The translations under genes were made by a program, and so were the position numbers. A DNA stretch of 64,000 nt from Rhizobium redzepovicii (GTDB lineage: Bacteria; Pseudomonadota; Alphaproteobacteria; Rhizobiales; Rhizobiaceae), in contig NZ_JAILYH010000016.1 of assembly GCF_019793435.1 (NCBI RefSeq), positions 62,001-126,000 on the forward strand, in the 5' to 3' direction. Shown here piece by piece: positions 26,464 through 36,423 of this stretch (position 1 is its first letter; every line of letters starts with the position of its first letter). Below the pieces are notes generated by a model. That model was given only the letters and a program-made list of their open reading frames with translations. It did not search any database and was not told the origin of the DNA.

Positions 26464-27135
26464 TCACGAACGGAACAGCCGCGTCGCCTGCGTCTCATGC
26501 CGCAGGCCGGCAATATCGGCCTGCACCGTCGCCGAGCCGAGATCGTCGAGCGACGAGACCGCTGCCCGCCGCGCGACCTCGGTGATGCTCTCTTCAAGAC
26601 CGGCGAGCACGGCAACACCGTCCTTCTGACCGGTGACGCCGAGGCGGATGCCTGAGGAAACCGCCTGCGAGGCATAGGCATGCAGGAAGACGGCGAGCGC
26701 CTTCTCAGCCCCGATGCCGTGCGCGCCGGTGACAGCCCCGACCGCGACGGGATAGGCCGCCTTGTCAGGCAGCCTTTCGAACACACCATCCGGCCAGGCG
26801 CGTGCCGCCGCCAGGAAGGCCTCGCCGAGCAGCATAGTTTCCTGATGGCGCTCGCGCGATCCGGCCAGCGCCTCCGCGAGCGCAGCGATCTCGGCAAGGC
26901 GCTCTGGCTCTTCCTGCCACCTGTGGCTTTCGGCCAAAAGTACCGCATCGTTCCAAACCGAGCCATGGCCGATCAGCGTGCCGATCCAGGCCGCCAGCGA
27001 GGCGGCATCGGTGACCAGCCCGTCGGCCACCGCCCGCTCCAGCCCGCCCGAATAGGCAAAGCTGCCGACCGGAAAGGCCGGCGAAAGCCATGCCGTCAGG
27101 CGCAACAATGCCTGCAGCTCACAATCTCCAGTCAT
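26464..27135 (-). CDS. ureF: Urease accessory protein UreF
   Basis: A 223-residue helical protein, with the family start LLRLTAWLSPAFPVGSFAYS (near 10) and GLERAVADGLVTDAASLAAW. UreF joins UreD and UreG in the pre-activation complex on apo-urease. It starts 6 bases after the ureE stop; ureG starts 88 bases later. Confidence 0.93.
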   Translation of the reverse strand: MTGDCELQALLRLTAWLSPAFPVGSFAYSGGLERAVADGLVTDAASLAAWIGTLIGHGSVWNDAVLLAESHRWQEEPERLAEIAALAEALAGSRERHQETMLLGEAFLAAARAWPDGVFERLPDKAAYPVAVGAVTGAHGIGAEKALAVFLHAYASQAVSSGIRLGVTGQKDGVAVLAGLEESITEVARRAAVSSLDDLGSATVQADIAGLRHETQATRLFRS

Positions 27136-27141
27136 CGAGCC

Positions 27142-27723
27142 TCAGTCGTGTTTATGGTCGTGATGATGCCCGTGATCGTGGTCATGGTCGTGATCACATC
27201 CCGGCCCATGCACATGCTCGTGGCCGTGATCATCTTTGTGCTCATGCCCGTGGTCATGAGCCGCATGACCTTGATCGCGCGAATGCGCGTCATGGGAATG
27301 ATAGGCGCCGCGCGCCGGCTGGAAGGGTTCGTCGATGTCGAGGACGGTAGCGCCGAGCCCCTGCAGCATGCTGCGGATGACGTGGTCGCGCAGGATGACG
27401 ATACGGCCTTCCTCGATCTGCGCCGCGAGATGGCGGTTGCCGAGATGCCAGGCAAGCTCGACCAGATGTGTGCGATCGCGGCCGCGAATTTCGAAGAGCT
27501 TCTCATCGGCCGCGAGAATCTCGATCAGTTCACCGTCGTCGCGCACCAGCAGGTCGCCATTGGCGAAAAGCACCGGGGCCTTGAGATCGAGCATGACCAT
27601 CTCGCCATTTTCCAGATGCAGCAGCTTGCGGCGCAGATGGCGCAGATCGTGCGGCAGCTTGACCTGGGCGATCGGATGGGAGGACGGGGTTCCGGCGGGA
27701 AGATAGGAGGTAACGCGCTGCAT
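27142..27723 (-). CDS. ureE: Urease nickel metallochaperone UreE
   Basis: A 193-residue nickel carrier. The N-terminal UreE domain (MVMLDLKAPVLFANGDLLV) is followed by the metal-binding domain (LVELAWHLGNRHLAAQIEEG). The last ~45 residues are almost only His, Asp, Gly and Lys (HDHDHDHGHHHDHKHD at the end), a nickel-storage tail. The tail is longer than in many rhizobial UreE proteins and is encoded by a low-complexity CAT/GAT repeat that could vary in length between strains. Confidence 0.93.
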   Translation of the reverse strand: MQRVTSYLPAGTPSSHPIAQVKLPHDLRHLRRKLLHLENGEMVMLDLKAPVLFANGDLLVRDDGELIEILAADEKLFEIRGRDRTHLVELAWHLGNRHLAAQIEEGRIVILRDHVIRSMLQGLGATVLDIDEPFQPARGAYHSHDAHSRDQGHAAHDHGHEHKDDHGHEHVHGPGCDHDHDHDHGHHHDHKHD

Positions 27724-27807
27724 GATATGTCCGTTTTGCTGAGGCGACCATGCAAAATAGCCTTTCCAGATGCAAGCACCAATGGCCTTTGTGCCCGCTT
27801 CGGGCTT

Positions 27808-28671
27808 TTATATTCCGTAAGCCTGCATCACGTTGTCGCTCTCGGTTCCCCTGCCCTTGGCCTCGAGGCCACTATCGGCGAGCCCGTGCCAGGCATGATG
27901 CAGGCCTTCCCGCTCGTGTACGACGCGATTGCGCCCGAGCGCCTTGGCGAGATAGAGCGCGCGGTCTGCCGACGCATAGACCGCCTGCTTGTTGCGGCCG
28001 GCGGCGAGATCGGCAACACCGCCGGAAACGGTAATACGGATATCGTGCCCTTCGGCCGCGATGGCGCCGCTTGCGATCCGGGCCCGGACACCTTCGATGC
28101 GTTCCATCCGCGCCTCCAGCGGCTTGCCGGAGATGATGATGCCGAACTCCTCCCCGCCCAATCTTGCGACGACGGACATTTCATCGAAGGCGGATATGAG
28201 TATGGCCGAGACCGCGGTGATGACGGCATCGCCGCAGCCATGGCCGAAGCGATCGTTGATCGCCTTGAAGCGGTCGACATCGAAAATAACAAGCGAGGCG
28301 TCGCCTTCGGTGTACTCGAGCGCCTCTGTGAAAGCGCGCCGGTTCAAAAGTCCCGAAAGCGTGTCCGTTCGGCTGAGCTTTTCGAACTCCGCCCGCGACA
28401 GCGTCAGTTCGTGCAGGGCAAAACCGGCGGCCAGCGACAGCATGCCGGAAACCGTCCCGCCGACAAGCCAGGAAAAAATGACGCCGAAGCCGATCGCGTT
28501 CGAAAGCGTCACCGGCAGCAGCCCGAGAAAATCGAGCGGCGGGATCGTCACTGCCATGATGATGCCGGAGAGAAGGACTGTCAGAAAGCTCATCTTCAAT
28601 GCAAAGACATAGACGTTCCCGCGATATTGGAAATTGCCGAAATCGGCCTGCAGCGACATCCAGTTTCTCAT
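27808..28671 (-). CDS. Membrane-bound GGDEF diguanylate cyclase in the urease cluster
   Basis: A 287-residue protein with two hydrophobic segments near the N-terminus (LKMSFLTVLLSGIIMAVTIP; GFGVIFSWLVGGTVSGMLSL) and a cytoplasmic GGDEF domain: TDTLSGLLNRRAF, VIFDVDRFKAINDRFGHGCG, active site VARLGGEEFGI (about 200). GGEEF is a catalytically competent variant, so c-di-GMP synthesis is expected. An RxxD inhibitory site is not obvious. It lies between the DUF2459 gene and ureE, same strand. ATG 28671 follows GGAAGG; the frame extends to 28719. Confidence 0.85.
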   Translation of the reverse strand: MRNWMSLQADFGNFQYRGNVYVFALKMSFLTVLLSGIIMAVTIPPLDFLGLLPVTLSNAIGFGVIFSWLVGGTVSGMLSLAAGFALHELTLSRAEFEKLSRTDTLSGLLNRRAFTEALEYTEGDASLVIFDVDRFKAINDRFGHGCGDAVITAVSAILISAFDEMSVVARLGGEEFGIIISGKPLEARMERIEGVRARIASGAIAAEGHDIRITVSGGVADLAAGRNKQAVYASADRALYLAKALGRNRVVHEREGLHHAWHGLADSGLEAKGRGTESDNVMQAYGI

Positions 28672-29002
28672 GAGAATCGACCTTCCTGCCCGGCGTTTCA
28701 AGGCATTGATAGGAGCCAAATTGCTGCGGGTGTCTTAATCGACTCGTTAAAATTCGAACGGTTTCGGACCTTTCGGTGGACAGATTTTTTCTAGCAGGAG
28801 ATGCAGCCCTCCAATCCCTGAATCGGACAGGGCGACGAGACAGTTAGCCGTTTGATTTAAAACAGCTTTATTAACCAGGAAGATGGGGCTGTTCCAGAAT
28901 GGCCTAACTGAGGAAAATACCGGCTTTTCCACCGATTTTTACAACCGATCGGAGAGTATGATACACAATTCACTTTAAAGAGGGGATCGCCTGGCGATTG
29001 GC
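28672..29002. other. Gene-free stretch within the urease cluster
   Basis: About 330 AT-richer bases between the GGDEF and DUF2459 genes. No supported ORF, clear hairpin or known repeat. A separate promoter for GGDEF-ureEFG could lie here. Confidence 0.35.
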
Positions 29003-29683
29003 TCAATTGTAGACACCGAGAGACAATCGCAATGATTGTGGAAGCGGATTCCATAAGCCGGTCCTAAGTCCCGCCGAGCGGAGCGCGGCAGCCGTCCACG
29101 TGTTGCAGCCGAAGAGCGCGTTGAAATATCCGTTGGCCTCGAAGAACCGGTCGATCTCGCCGTAACCCGCATCCGGAATGCCCGCCACCACGCCCCCATT
29201 TCGAACGAAGCTGTCCGCGATGAAATTCCGCAGCCGCGCCATTTGATCGTCGCCGATATCGAACGCCGCAACGGCCGGCTGCGGCTCAGCGATGCGACCG
29301 GCAAGATCGACATGCAACACCGAACGGTCGATCGTCAGCGCCCCCAGCACCGGCAGCGGCTTCAGCTCCGACCAGCTCGGGGTTTCCAGATAGAAGGCGC
29401 GGCCGCCCCAGCCGACGATGAGCCACTCCGCATCCGGATGGCCGAGCGGAAAACCGGTCTCGGCGAGAAAGGAAAAGGCAGCTCGCGTCTCCTCGTCGAG
29501 CGGAATGGCAATATCAGTATGGATCGGTCCGGACAGCAGCAGAATCCGATGCGTCGCCGCCGCAGACGACGCCTCGACGGTGGCAATCAGCGGCCGGGGA
29601 ACGAAGGTCCCGCAGGCCGCCAGAAACACAAGCAGAAACACGGCCCGCAACAGCCAGCGGATGCCTGTTATCATCGGCGCCAT
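29003..29683 (-). CDS. DUF2459 (TIGR02117) urease-region lipoprotein-like protein
   Basis: A 226-residue exported protein. The N-terminal hydrophobic segment LLRAVFLLVFLAACGTF ends in a lipobox-like LAAC. The family signature region reads ILLLSGPIHTDIAIPLD then WLIVGWGGRAFYLETPSW, with FGCNTWTAAALRSAGL near the C-terminus. The family is recurrently found beside urease genes, but its biochemical role is not established. A His-containing IHTDI and a late Cys (GCNTW) resemble a peptidase-like arrangement, which is only a suggestion. Starts considered: GTG 29692, ATG 29683 (chosen), ATG 29674. Confidence 0.82.
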   Translation of the reverse strand: MAPMITGIRWLLRAVFLLVFLAACGTFVPRPLIATVEASSAAATHRILLLSGPIHTDIAIPLDEETRAAFSFLAETGFPLGHPDAEWLIVGWGGRAFYLETPSWSELKPLPVLGALTIDRSVLHVDLAGRIAEPQPAVAAFDIGDDQMARLRNFIADSFVRNGGVVAGIPDAGYGEIDRFFEANGYFNALFGCNTWTAAALRSAGLRTGLWNPLPQSLRLSLGVYN

Positions 29684-29707
29684 CCGTCGCACAGAGGGCC
29701 GTGTGGC

Positions 29708-31420
<1,713 letters not shown>

Positions 31421-31423
31421 CCA

Positions 31424-32062
31424 TCAGGCTCCGTAGGAGGAAGAGACAAGCGTTTTTCCGCCGAGCCGCTTGAGGCGGCCCAGGGCAATATAACTATCGA
31501 CGAGCTGTCGTTCGGCCGCAAACGGGTGCCACTCCCAGCCGACGTGACCGAAGCCGGCCAACATCACCTCGGCTTCGGGAAATTTGCTCAGCACTTCGGC
31601 AATAACGATCATGCCGCTGCTCGGCACGACATAGGGTGCCGGCGCGAAAGCCGAGAGCGCCGCATCGACCACCTCGTGGATCGATTTGTCGATGACGACG
31701 TGCGTCTTGCCAGTCTCTGTGCAGAAGGCGCCGAATGCCTCCGTATAGTCGTCGCAGAAATCGTCGAGATCAGGATGCGAGACGGCAAGCGGCGCCCGCA
31801 TCGCGGCGAATTTTTCCGGGTCGCGCACGCTCCAGACTTCGCGGGCCGAAACCACGCCGGGATGGGTGCGCCATTGTAGGGAACCGAGCATCGCCTTTGC
31901 GGGCCGGCCGGTATTGCACACCGCGACGGCGTCCGTCCTGCTACCGCCGGTCCCATAGGAACGGCAATCGTTAAAGCGGACGACGAAATCAGCGGCATCG
32001 ATCACGCCTGCTTCCGCCTCCGCGACCTCGCCATTGCCGACGATTACGATTTTCCTGATCAC
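31424..32062 (-). CDS. Urease-operon protein with sialyltransferase (GT29)-like fold
   Basis: A 212-residue protein with IVIVGNGEVAEAEAGVID then FVVRFNDCRSYG at the N-terminus, which resembles the sialyl motif of GT29 enzymes (NG...G..ID..D.VVRFN). A late GFGHVGWEWHPFAAERQLVD resembles their S/VS motif with a His and Glu. Rhizobial homologues are annotated only as urease operon accessory proteins. It is tightly packed between the lprI-like gene and ureC (3-base gap to ureC), so it is coexpressed with urease. Donor, acceptor and any enzymatic activity are unknown. Confidence 0.7.
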   Translation of the reverse strand: MIRKIVIVGNGEVAEAEAGVIDAADFVVRFNDCRSYGTGGSRTDAVAVCNTGRPAKAMLGSLQWRTHPGVVSAREVWSVRDPEKFAAMRAPLAVSHPDLDDFCDDYTEAFGAFCTETGKTHVVIDKSIHEVVDAALSAFAPAPYVVPSSGMIVIAEVLSKFPEAEVMLAGFGHVGWEWHPFAAERQLVDSYIALGRLKRLGGKTLVSSSYGA

Positions 32063-32063
32063 C

Positions 32064-32471
32064 TTAGTTGCTCATCGTGTCTTCGAGCTCTTTCAGCTCT
32101 TTCGTGCGTTTGTCGGTGATGTTGGCGAGGCACCCGGCGACCAGCATCGGCTCCATCGTGCCGCCGCGGGCCTGGAAACCGAAGGCGTCGCACTCGGCGT
32201 CTCGATAATCGATCCAGGCGCGCTGCGCCTTGACCAGCGCCTGCTCCGCGCCCTTCATGTCGCCGTCGAGATCCTTGTCGACCGCCGCCAAGGCGGCGCG
32301 GGTCTTCTTGTATTGCACATTCAAAGCCTTGTCAGCGGTCTCGTGGCGCGCCGCCTCGCAAGAGGTCATATCGGATTGCGTCTGGGGATTCTGGCAATCG
32401 ACATCCTGAGCGGAAACGCTACCAGCCATCAGCAGCATCGCCGCCCCGATGAGGCAGATGTTCAAACGCAT
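32064..32471 (-). CDS. DUF1311 / LprI-like secreted protein
   Basis: A 135-residue exported protein. The signal peptide MRLNICLIGAAMLLMAGSVS ends at SAQ. The mature domain has the four-Cys pattern of the DUF1311/LprI family (DCQNPQTQSDMTSCEA; WIDYRDAECDAFG; VAGCLANIT). Family members include lysozyme inhibitors; a periplasmic protective role is possible but unproven here. It sits between ureB and the GT29-like gene with 12- and 1-base gaps. Confidence 0.85.
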   Translation of the reverse strand: MRLNICLIGAAMLLMAGSVSAQDVDCQNPQTQSDMTSCEAARHETADKALNVQYKKTRAALAAVDKDLDGDMKGAEQALVKAQRAWIDYRDAECDAFGFQARGGTMEPMLVAGCLANITDKRTKELKELEDTMSN

Positions 32472-32483
32472 GCATCCCTCCCG

Positions 32484-32789
32484 TTAGAGCTTGCCCATCA
32501 CCAGCTGACGGAAGCCATAGACCTCGCGCTTGCCGGAAAGCGGGATCAGCGTCACCGAGCGCGTCTGTCCCGGCTCGAAGCGCACCGCCGTTCCCGCCGG
32601 AATATCCAGTCGCTTGCCATGCGCCGCCGCCCGATCGAAGGAGAGTCCGGCATTGGTCTCGGCGAAATGATAGTGGCTGCCGACCTGCACCGGCCGATCA
32701 CCGGTGTTGGAAACCTCCATCGTCACCGTCGGTGCGCCGGCATTCAGTTCGATGTCGCCGCTTGCGGCAATGATCTCACCCGGTATCAT
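32484..32789 (-). CDS. ureB: Urease subunit beta
   Basis: A 101-residue structural subunit starting MIPGEIIAASGDIELNAGAP, with the family block QVGSHYHFAETN and GTAVRFEPGQTRSVTLIPL. AAGGAGAT lies before the ATG. It assembles with UreA and UreC. A DUF1272 gene separates it from ureA, unlike the compact ureABC of many bacteria. Confidence 0.96.
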   Translation of the reverse strand: MIPGEIIAASGDIELNAGAPTVTMEVSNTGDRPVQVGSHYHFAETNAGLSFDRAAAHGKRLDIPAGTAVRFEPGQTRSVTLIPLSGKREVYGFRQLVMGKL

Positions 32790-32798
32790 CTTATCTCC

Positions 32799-33050
32799 TT
32801 AAGCAGCCCTGGGCGCGCAGCCCTCGGCCTTCAGCACACGCTTCGTCGACGCCGGATGTTTGGCGAGCCTATCAGCCGGCCGGATGGGTCTGGCGACGAG
32901 ATTGCCGCCGCAGTTGGGGCAGACGCCCTTCAGCACGCGATCAACGCAATCGGCGCAGAAGGTGCATTCATAGGTGCAGATCCGTGCCTCCGCGCTCTCC
33001 GGCGGCAAATCCTTGTCGCAGCATTCGCAATTGGGCCTGAGCTCGAGCAT
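32799..33050 (-). CDS. DUF1272 zinc-ribbon-type small protein
   Basis: An 83-residue protein starting MLELRPNCECCDKDLPPES, with Cys pairs in CTYECTFCADC and VCPNCGGNL. That is a double metal-binding (treble-clef/zinc-ribbon-like) layout typical of DUF1272. GAGACCGAT precedes ATG 33050. It is wedged between ureA and ureB. Function unknown; metal handling for urease is speculative. Confidence 0.83.
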   Translation of the reverse strand: MLELRPNCECCDKDLPPESAEARICTYECTFCADCVDRVLKGVCPNCGGNLVARPIRPADRLAKHPASTKRVLKAEGCAPRAA

Positions 33051-33060
33051 ATCGGTCTCC

Positions 33061-33363
33061 CTACCGGATCGGTTCGTGTACGGTAACGAGCTTGGTTCCG
33101 TCCGGAAAGGTCGCCTCCACCTGCACGTCATGGATCATCTCGGCAATCCCCTCCATTACCTGATCACGGCCGATCACATGAGCGCCGGCCTCCATCAGCT
33201 CAGCGACCGGACGACCGTCACGGGCGCCTTCGACGACGAAGTCGCTGATCAGCGCAATCGCTTCCGGGTAGTTCAGCTTGACGCCGCGCTCCAGCCGCCG
33301 CCGGGCCACCATCGCTGCCATCGATATCAGCAGCTTGTCTTTTTCTCTCGGAGTGAGGTTCAT
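33061..33363 (-). CDS. ureA: Urease subunit gamma
   Basis: A 100-residue subunit starting MNLTPREKDKLLISMAAMVA, with RRRLERGVKLNYPEAIALIS and the conserved end FPDGTKLVTVHEPI. Exact family length. It follows ureD by 20 bases. Confidence 0.96.
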   Translation of the reverse strand: MNLTPREKDKLLISMAAMVARRRLERGVKLNYPEAIALISDFVVEGARDGRPVAELMEAGAHVIGRDQVMEGIAEMIHDVQVEATFPDGTKLVTVHEPIR

Positions 33364-33383
33364 CTTCTACCTGCTTATTGAAC

Positions 33384-34205
33384 TCATAGATTCCAGACTT
33401 TCGGCACGGGCGCACCATTGCGCAAGGCGGAAATGACCGGGATCAGGATTTTTCTCAGCGAAAAGCCGTCGGCTGCCGCAAGACGGACGACGAGCTTGCC
33501 GTCCCAGGCGCTCGCACCGCCCATCGCGCCTTCGACGAGCGGCCGCACCTTGCCGAGATAGGCTTCCGCAAGCGGCCCGGCATAAAGCAGCGTCGCAAAA
33601 GCCACCTGTCCGCCGAGCACCGCCTGACGCGCCGCCAGAGCGGCTACCCCTTCGGAAAGCCTCAGTTCTTCCGCATGGATCAGCCGACCCGAGCGGCGGA
33701 TGCGCCAGCGGTCCCGGAAAAGCCCGGTCGTCACCGTCTCGCCCATCGCCTTGCGGCCGAGCAGTATGGCCTCGACGGCCAAAAATTCTGCGCTCTTGTC
33801 GAGATCGACATCCAGCCGGCGAAAAAGTGCGGAACGATCAAAGAGGATCGTTTCCTGCGGCAGCCAGTCGACGCGGGCCTGGGCTCCGACATTGATATTG
33901 GTCGTCACCTCGGCTGTGCCGGCCGATGCCTTGTAGATCTTCTCGCAGGCCTGAGTGGTGACGTCGATGCGCGTGTCCGCTCCGGCCTCAACGCTCCAAT
34001 CCATCCGATCGCCGCCGGTCAGTCCACCAGCGGTGTTAATGATGACGGCTTCCATCGAGGCATCGAAGGTATCGGGCAGGCGGATCTTCGCCGCGCCCTC
34101 CTGATAGAGCTCACGCAGACGCGTGCGGCCGTCGAGCAGCTTTGCCGCCAGATGCCCGCGTCCTTCCGCTCTTTGCGGTCGCGTGCCTGCCGCCGCAATC
34201 ATCAT
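33384..34205 (-). CDS. ureD: Urease accessory protein UreD
   Basis: A 273-residue scaffold for nickel loading with UreF and UreG. Family motifs are AVIINTAGGLTGGDRMDW (near 75), TQACEKIYKA (near 105) and WLPQETILFDRSAL (near 130). AAAGGGACG precedes the ATG pair; 34205 is used. First gene of the urease cluster, 148 bases after urtE on the same strand, so read-through from the urea importer is possible. Confidence 0.94.
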   Translation of the reverse strand: MMIAAAGTRPQRAEGRGHLAAKLLDGRTRLRELYQEGAAKIRLPDTFDASMEAVIINTAGGLTGGDRMDWSVEAGADTRIDVTTQACEKIYKASAGTAEVTTNINVGAQARVDWLPQETILFDRSALFRRLDVDLDKSAEFLAVEAILLGRKAMGETVTTGLFRDRWRIRRSGRLIHAEELRLSEGVAALAARQAVLGGQVAFATLLYAGPLAEAYLGKVRPLVEGAMGGASAWDGKLVVRLAAADGFSLRKILIPVISALRNGAPVPKVWNL

Positions 34206-34353
34206 AACGTCCCTTTCGGTCGCGCCACCGGTTCGTTCGATTGCGCAGGTGACGGAAAGCAAGCAATTCCCATGCCGTCCTAGGATACCCGCAACGGACC
34301 CGGCAAATTTGAAAGGCGCTGCGCCACCTGCCGAAAAATGCAGCAGTTGCCGA

Positions 34354-35049
34354 TCAGACGGTCAGATGACGGCGGGCCTCCGGCGTATCCAGTGTTTCGG
34401 CGAGGCCTTGATGGACGATCTCGCCGCGGTCCATGATGTAGACGTAATCGGCAAGCTCCCGGCAGAAGTCGAGATATTGTTCGACGAGCAGGATCGCCAT
34501 GCCGGTGGAATCGCGGAGATAACGGATCGCCCGGCCGATATCCTTGATGATCGACGGCTGAATGCCCTCGGTCGGCTCGTCGAGCACGAGAATCCGAGGC
34601 CGCGTCACCATAGCGCGGCCGATCGCCAGCTGCTGCTGCTGGCCGCCGGAAAGATCGCCGCCGCGGCGCGACAGCATCGACTTCAGCACCGGGAAGAGGC
34701 TGAAGATGTCATCGGGGATATTCCGGTCGCGACGGCCGAGCGGGGCGAAGCCGGTTTCGAGATTTTCCTTGACCGTCAGCAGCGGGAAAATCTCCCGCCC
34801 CTGCGGCACATAGCCGATGCCCTGCTTGGCGCGGGCAAAGGGCGGCAGGCCGTTCAGCCTGGTATCGTTGAAGGTGACGGTGCCGGCCGACAGCGGATGC
34901 TGGCCGGTCACGGCGCGCAGAAGCGAACTCTTGCCGACGCCGTTGCGCCCCAGCACGCAGGTGATCTTGCCCATCTCCGCCTTGATGGAGATGCCGCGCA
35001 GTGCCTGCGCCGCGCCATAATGCAGATTCGCGTTGTCGACTGTCAGCAT
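34354..35049 (-). CDS. urtE: Urea ABC importer ATPase UrtE
   Basis: A 231-residue LivF-type ATPase. Walker A GRNGVGKSSLL (near 36), signature LSGGQQQQLAIGRAM (near 132), Walker B ILVLDEPTEGIQPSI. The run of Gln in the signature and TEGIQPSI are typical of UrtE. ATG 35049 has GGGGAATGGG upstream at proper distance; ATG 35061 lies too close to it. Last gene of the urt operon. Confidence 0.92.
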   Translation of the reverse strand: MLTVDNANLHYGAAQALRGISIKAEMGKITCVLGRNGVGKSSLLRAVTGQHPLSAGTVTFNDTRLNGLPPFARAKQGIGYVPQGREIFPLLTVKENLETGFAPLGRRDRNIPDDIFSLFPVLKSMLSRRGGDLSGGQQQQLAIGRAMVTRPRILVLDEPTEGIQPSIIKDIGRAIRYLRDSTGMAILLVEQYLDFCRELADYVYIMDRGEIVHQGLAETLDTPEARRHLTV

Positions 35050-35067
35050 CCGTTCACCCATTCCCCA

Positions 35068-35586
35068 TCAGTTCATCAGCGTCCGCCTCAGCATCTGCAG
35101 GGCGTACTCCTGTTCCTTCGTTTTCTCGCCGCCGGCAACGGCCACGTCCTCGGCAATGCCGATCAACTGCTGACGCTCTTGCATATCGAGCGCCTTCATC
35201 CAGAGATCCCGGAACCGGCGGATCGGGTCTTCGGGGCTGGTGACGTTCTTGGACGCCCAATCGGCGAAAACCAGCACCTCCTCCATATCGCCCGGCCGAA
35301 TGATGCCTTTCATGCGGCTGCGGACCACATCCTTCGCAGCGTCGAGATACATCGGCTTCTCCTTGGCGAGGCAGAAGAAGAAGGCCACTGCCGCAATCGC
35401 CGGATCGGCGATCGAGGCCAGCGGCGCTGCCTCCGCCTGCTTGCGCAATTTTCCACGCTTATAGGCGCCCCGCATCCGCTCGACGGAATCGATGATCTCG
35501 CTTCCCGCCTCACGCACCATCTTAAAACGCCAATACCAGATGACCGCGCCGCTGACCGCCGCGACCAGAATACCGAGAAAAGCCAT
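35068..35586 (-). CDS. Unknown single-pass membrane protein between urtD and urtE
   Basis: A 172-residue protein with an N-terminal transmembrane segment (MAFLGILVAAVSGAVIWYW) and a helical, charged cytoplasmic domain (SEIIDSVERMRGAYKRGKLR; later FADWASKNVTSPEDPIRRF). The domain is loosely reminiscent of TerB-like helical folds, but I do not recognise a family. ATG 35586 follows GTGGGG. Its place between two subunit genes of one importer argues for coexpression, and perhaps a role in assembly or regulation of the transporter. Confidence 0.72.
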   Translation of the reverse strand: MAFLGILVAAVSGAVIWYWRFKMVREAGSEIIDSVERMRGAYKRGKLRKQAEAAPLASIADPAIAAVAFFFCLAKEKPMYLDAAKDVVRSRMKGIIRPGDMEEVLVFADWASKNVTSPEDPIRRFRDLWMKALDMQERQQLIGIAEDVAVAGGEKTKEQEYALQMLRRTLMN

Positions 35587-35662
35587 GATGAAACCCCACA
35601 AAAAACCCCGCCCGTTTTAGAGCGTTTTCTTTTGTCAGGTTCAAGCCTCTAAGTTGCATGGA

Positions 35663-36418
35663 TCACCGGCCCAAATAGTTCTCGATCACCTTCGGATCCG
35701 AGCTGACGAAATCGATCGATCCCTCAGCCAGCACCGAGCCTTCCGCAAGGCACGTCACCTTGACGCCGAGGTCGCGGATGAAGCCCATGTCGTGCTCGAC
35801 GACGACCACCGAGCGGGTCCGGGCGATGTCCTTGAGCAGGATTGCCGTTTCCGCCGTTTCGGCATCTGTCATGCCAGCAACCGGTTCGTCGACCAGCAGC
35901 AGCTTCGGCTCCTGCGCCAACAGCATGCCGATCTCCAGCCATTGCTTCTGCCCATGCGAGAGGTTGGCGGCGAATTCGTCGCGCCGATGCGTCAGCCGCA
36001 CCGTTTCGAGGATCTCTTCGATGCGTGCTTTGTCCTCGCCCGAAAGGCGATAGAACAGCGTCGAGAACACGCCGCGGCGGCGGTTCAGCGCCAGTTCCAG
36101 ATTGTCCCATACCGTGTGGCTTTCGAAGACCGTCGGCTTCTGGAATTTGCGGCCGATGCCGAGCTCGGCAATATCCGCCTCGTCCTTTTTGGTGAGGTCG
36201 ATCGTGCCGTTGAAAAACACCTCGCCCACATCGGGCCTGGTCTTGCCGGTGATGATATCCATCATCGTCGTCTTGCCGGCCCCGTTCGGGCCGATGATGG
36301 CGCGCAGTTCACCGGGCTCGATGACGATCGACAGCGAATTCAGCGCCTTGAAGCCGTCGAAGGAAACCGAGACGCCGTTGAGGTAAAGCACGCTGTTGGG
36401 TTTGACGTCGGGGATCAT
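35663..36418 (-). CDS. urtD: Urea ABC importer ATPase UrtD
   Basis: A 251-residue LivG-type ATPase: Walker A GPNGAGKTTMMDIITG (near 40), signature LSHGQKQWLEIGMLL (near 155), Walker B LLLVDEPVAGMTDAE. The LSHGQKQWLEIGM form of the signature is characteristic of UrtD. GGAG lies 8 bases before ATG 36418; GTG 36427, overlapping the urtC stop, is an alternative. Confidence 0.93.
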   Translation of the reverse strand: MIPDVKPNSVLYLNGVSVSFDGFKALNSLSIVIEPGELRAIIGPNGAGKTTMMDIITGKTRPDVGEVFFNGTIDLTKKDEADIAELGIGRKFQKPTVFESHTVWDNLELALNRRRGVFSTLFYRLSGEDKARIEEILETVRLTHRRDEFAANLSHGQKQWLEIGMLLAQEPKLLLVDEPVAGMTDAETAETAILLKDIARTRSVVVVEHDMGFIRDLGVKVTCLAEGSVLAEGSIDFVSSDPKVIENYLGR

Positions 36419-36423
36419 GGCGC

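Noticed and set aside
27142..27300. CAT/GAT-rich tract as a possible CRISPR or tandem repeat array
   Set aside because: It is the coding sequence of the His-rich UreE tail; units are irregular and there are no spacers.
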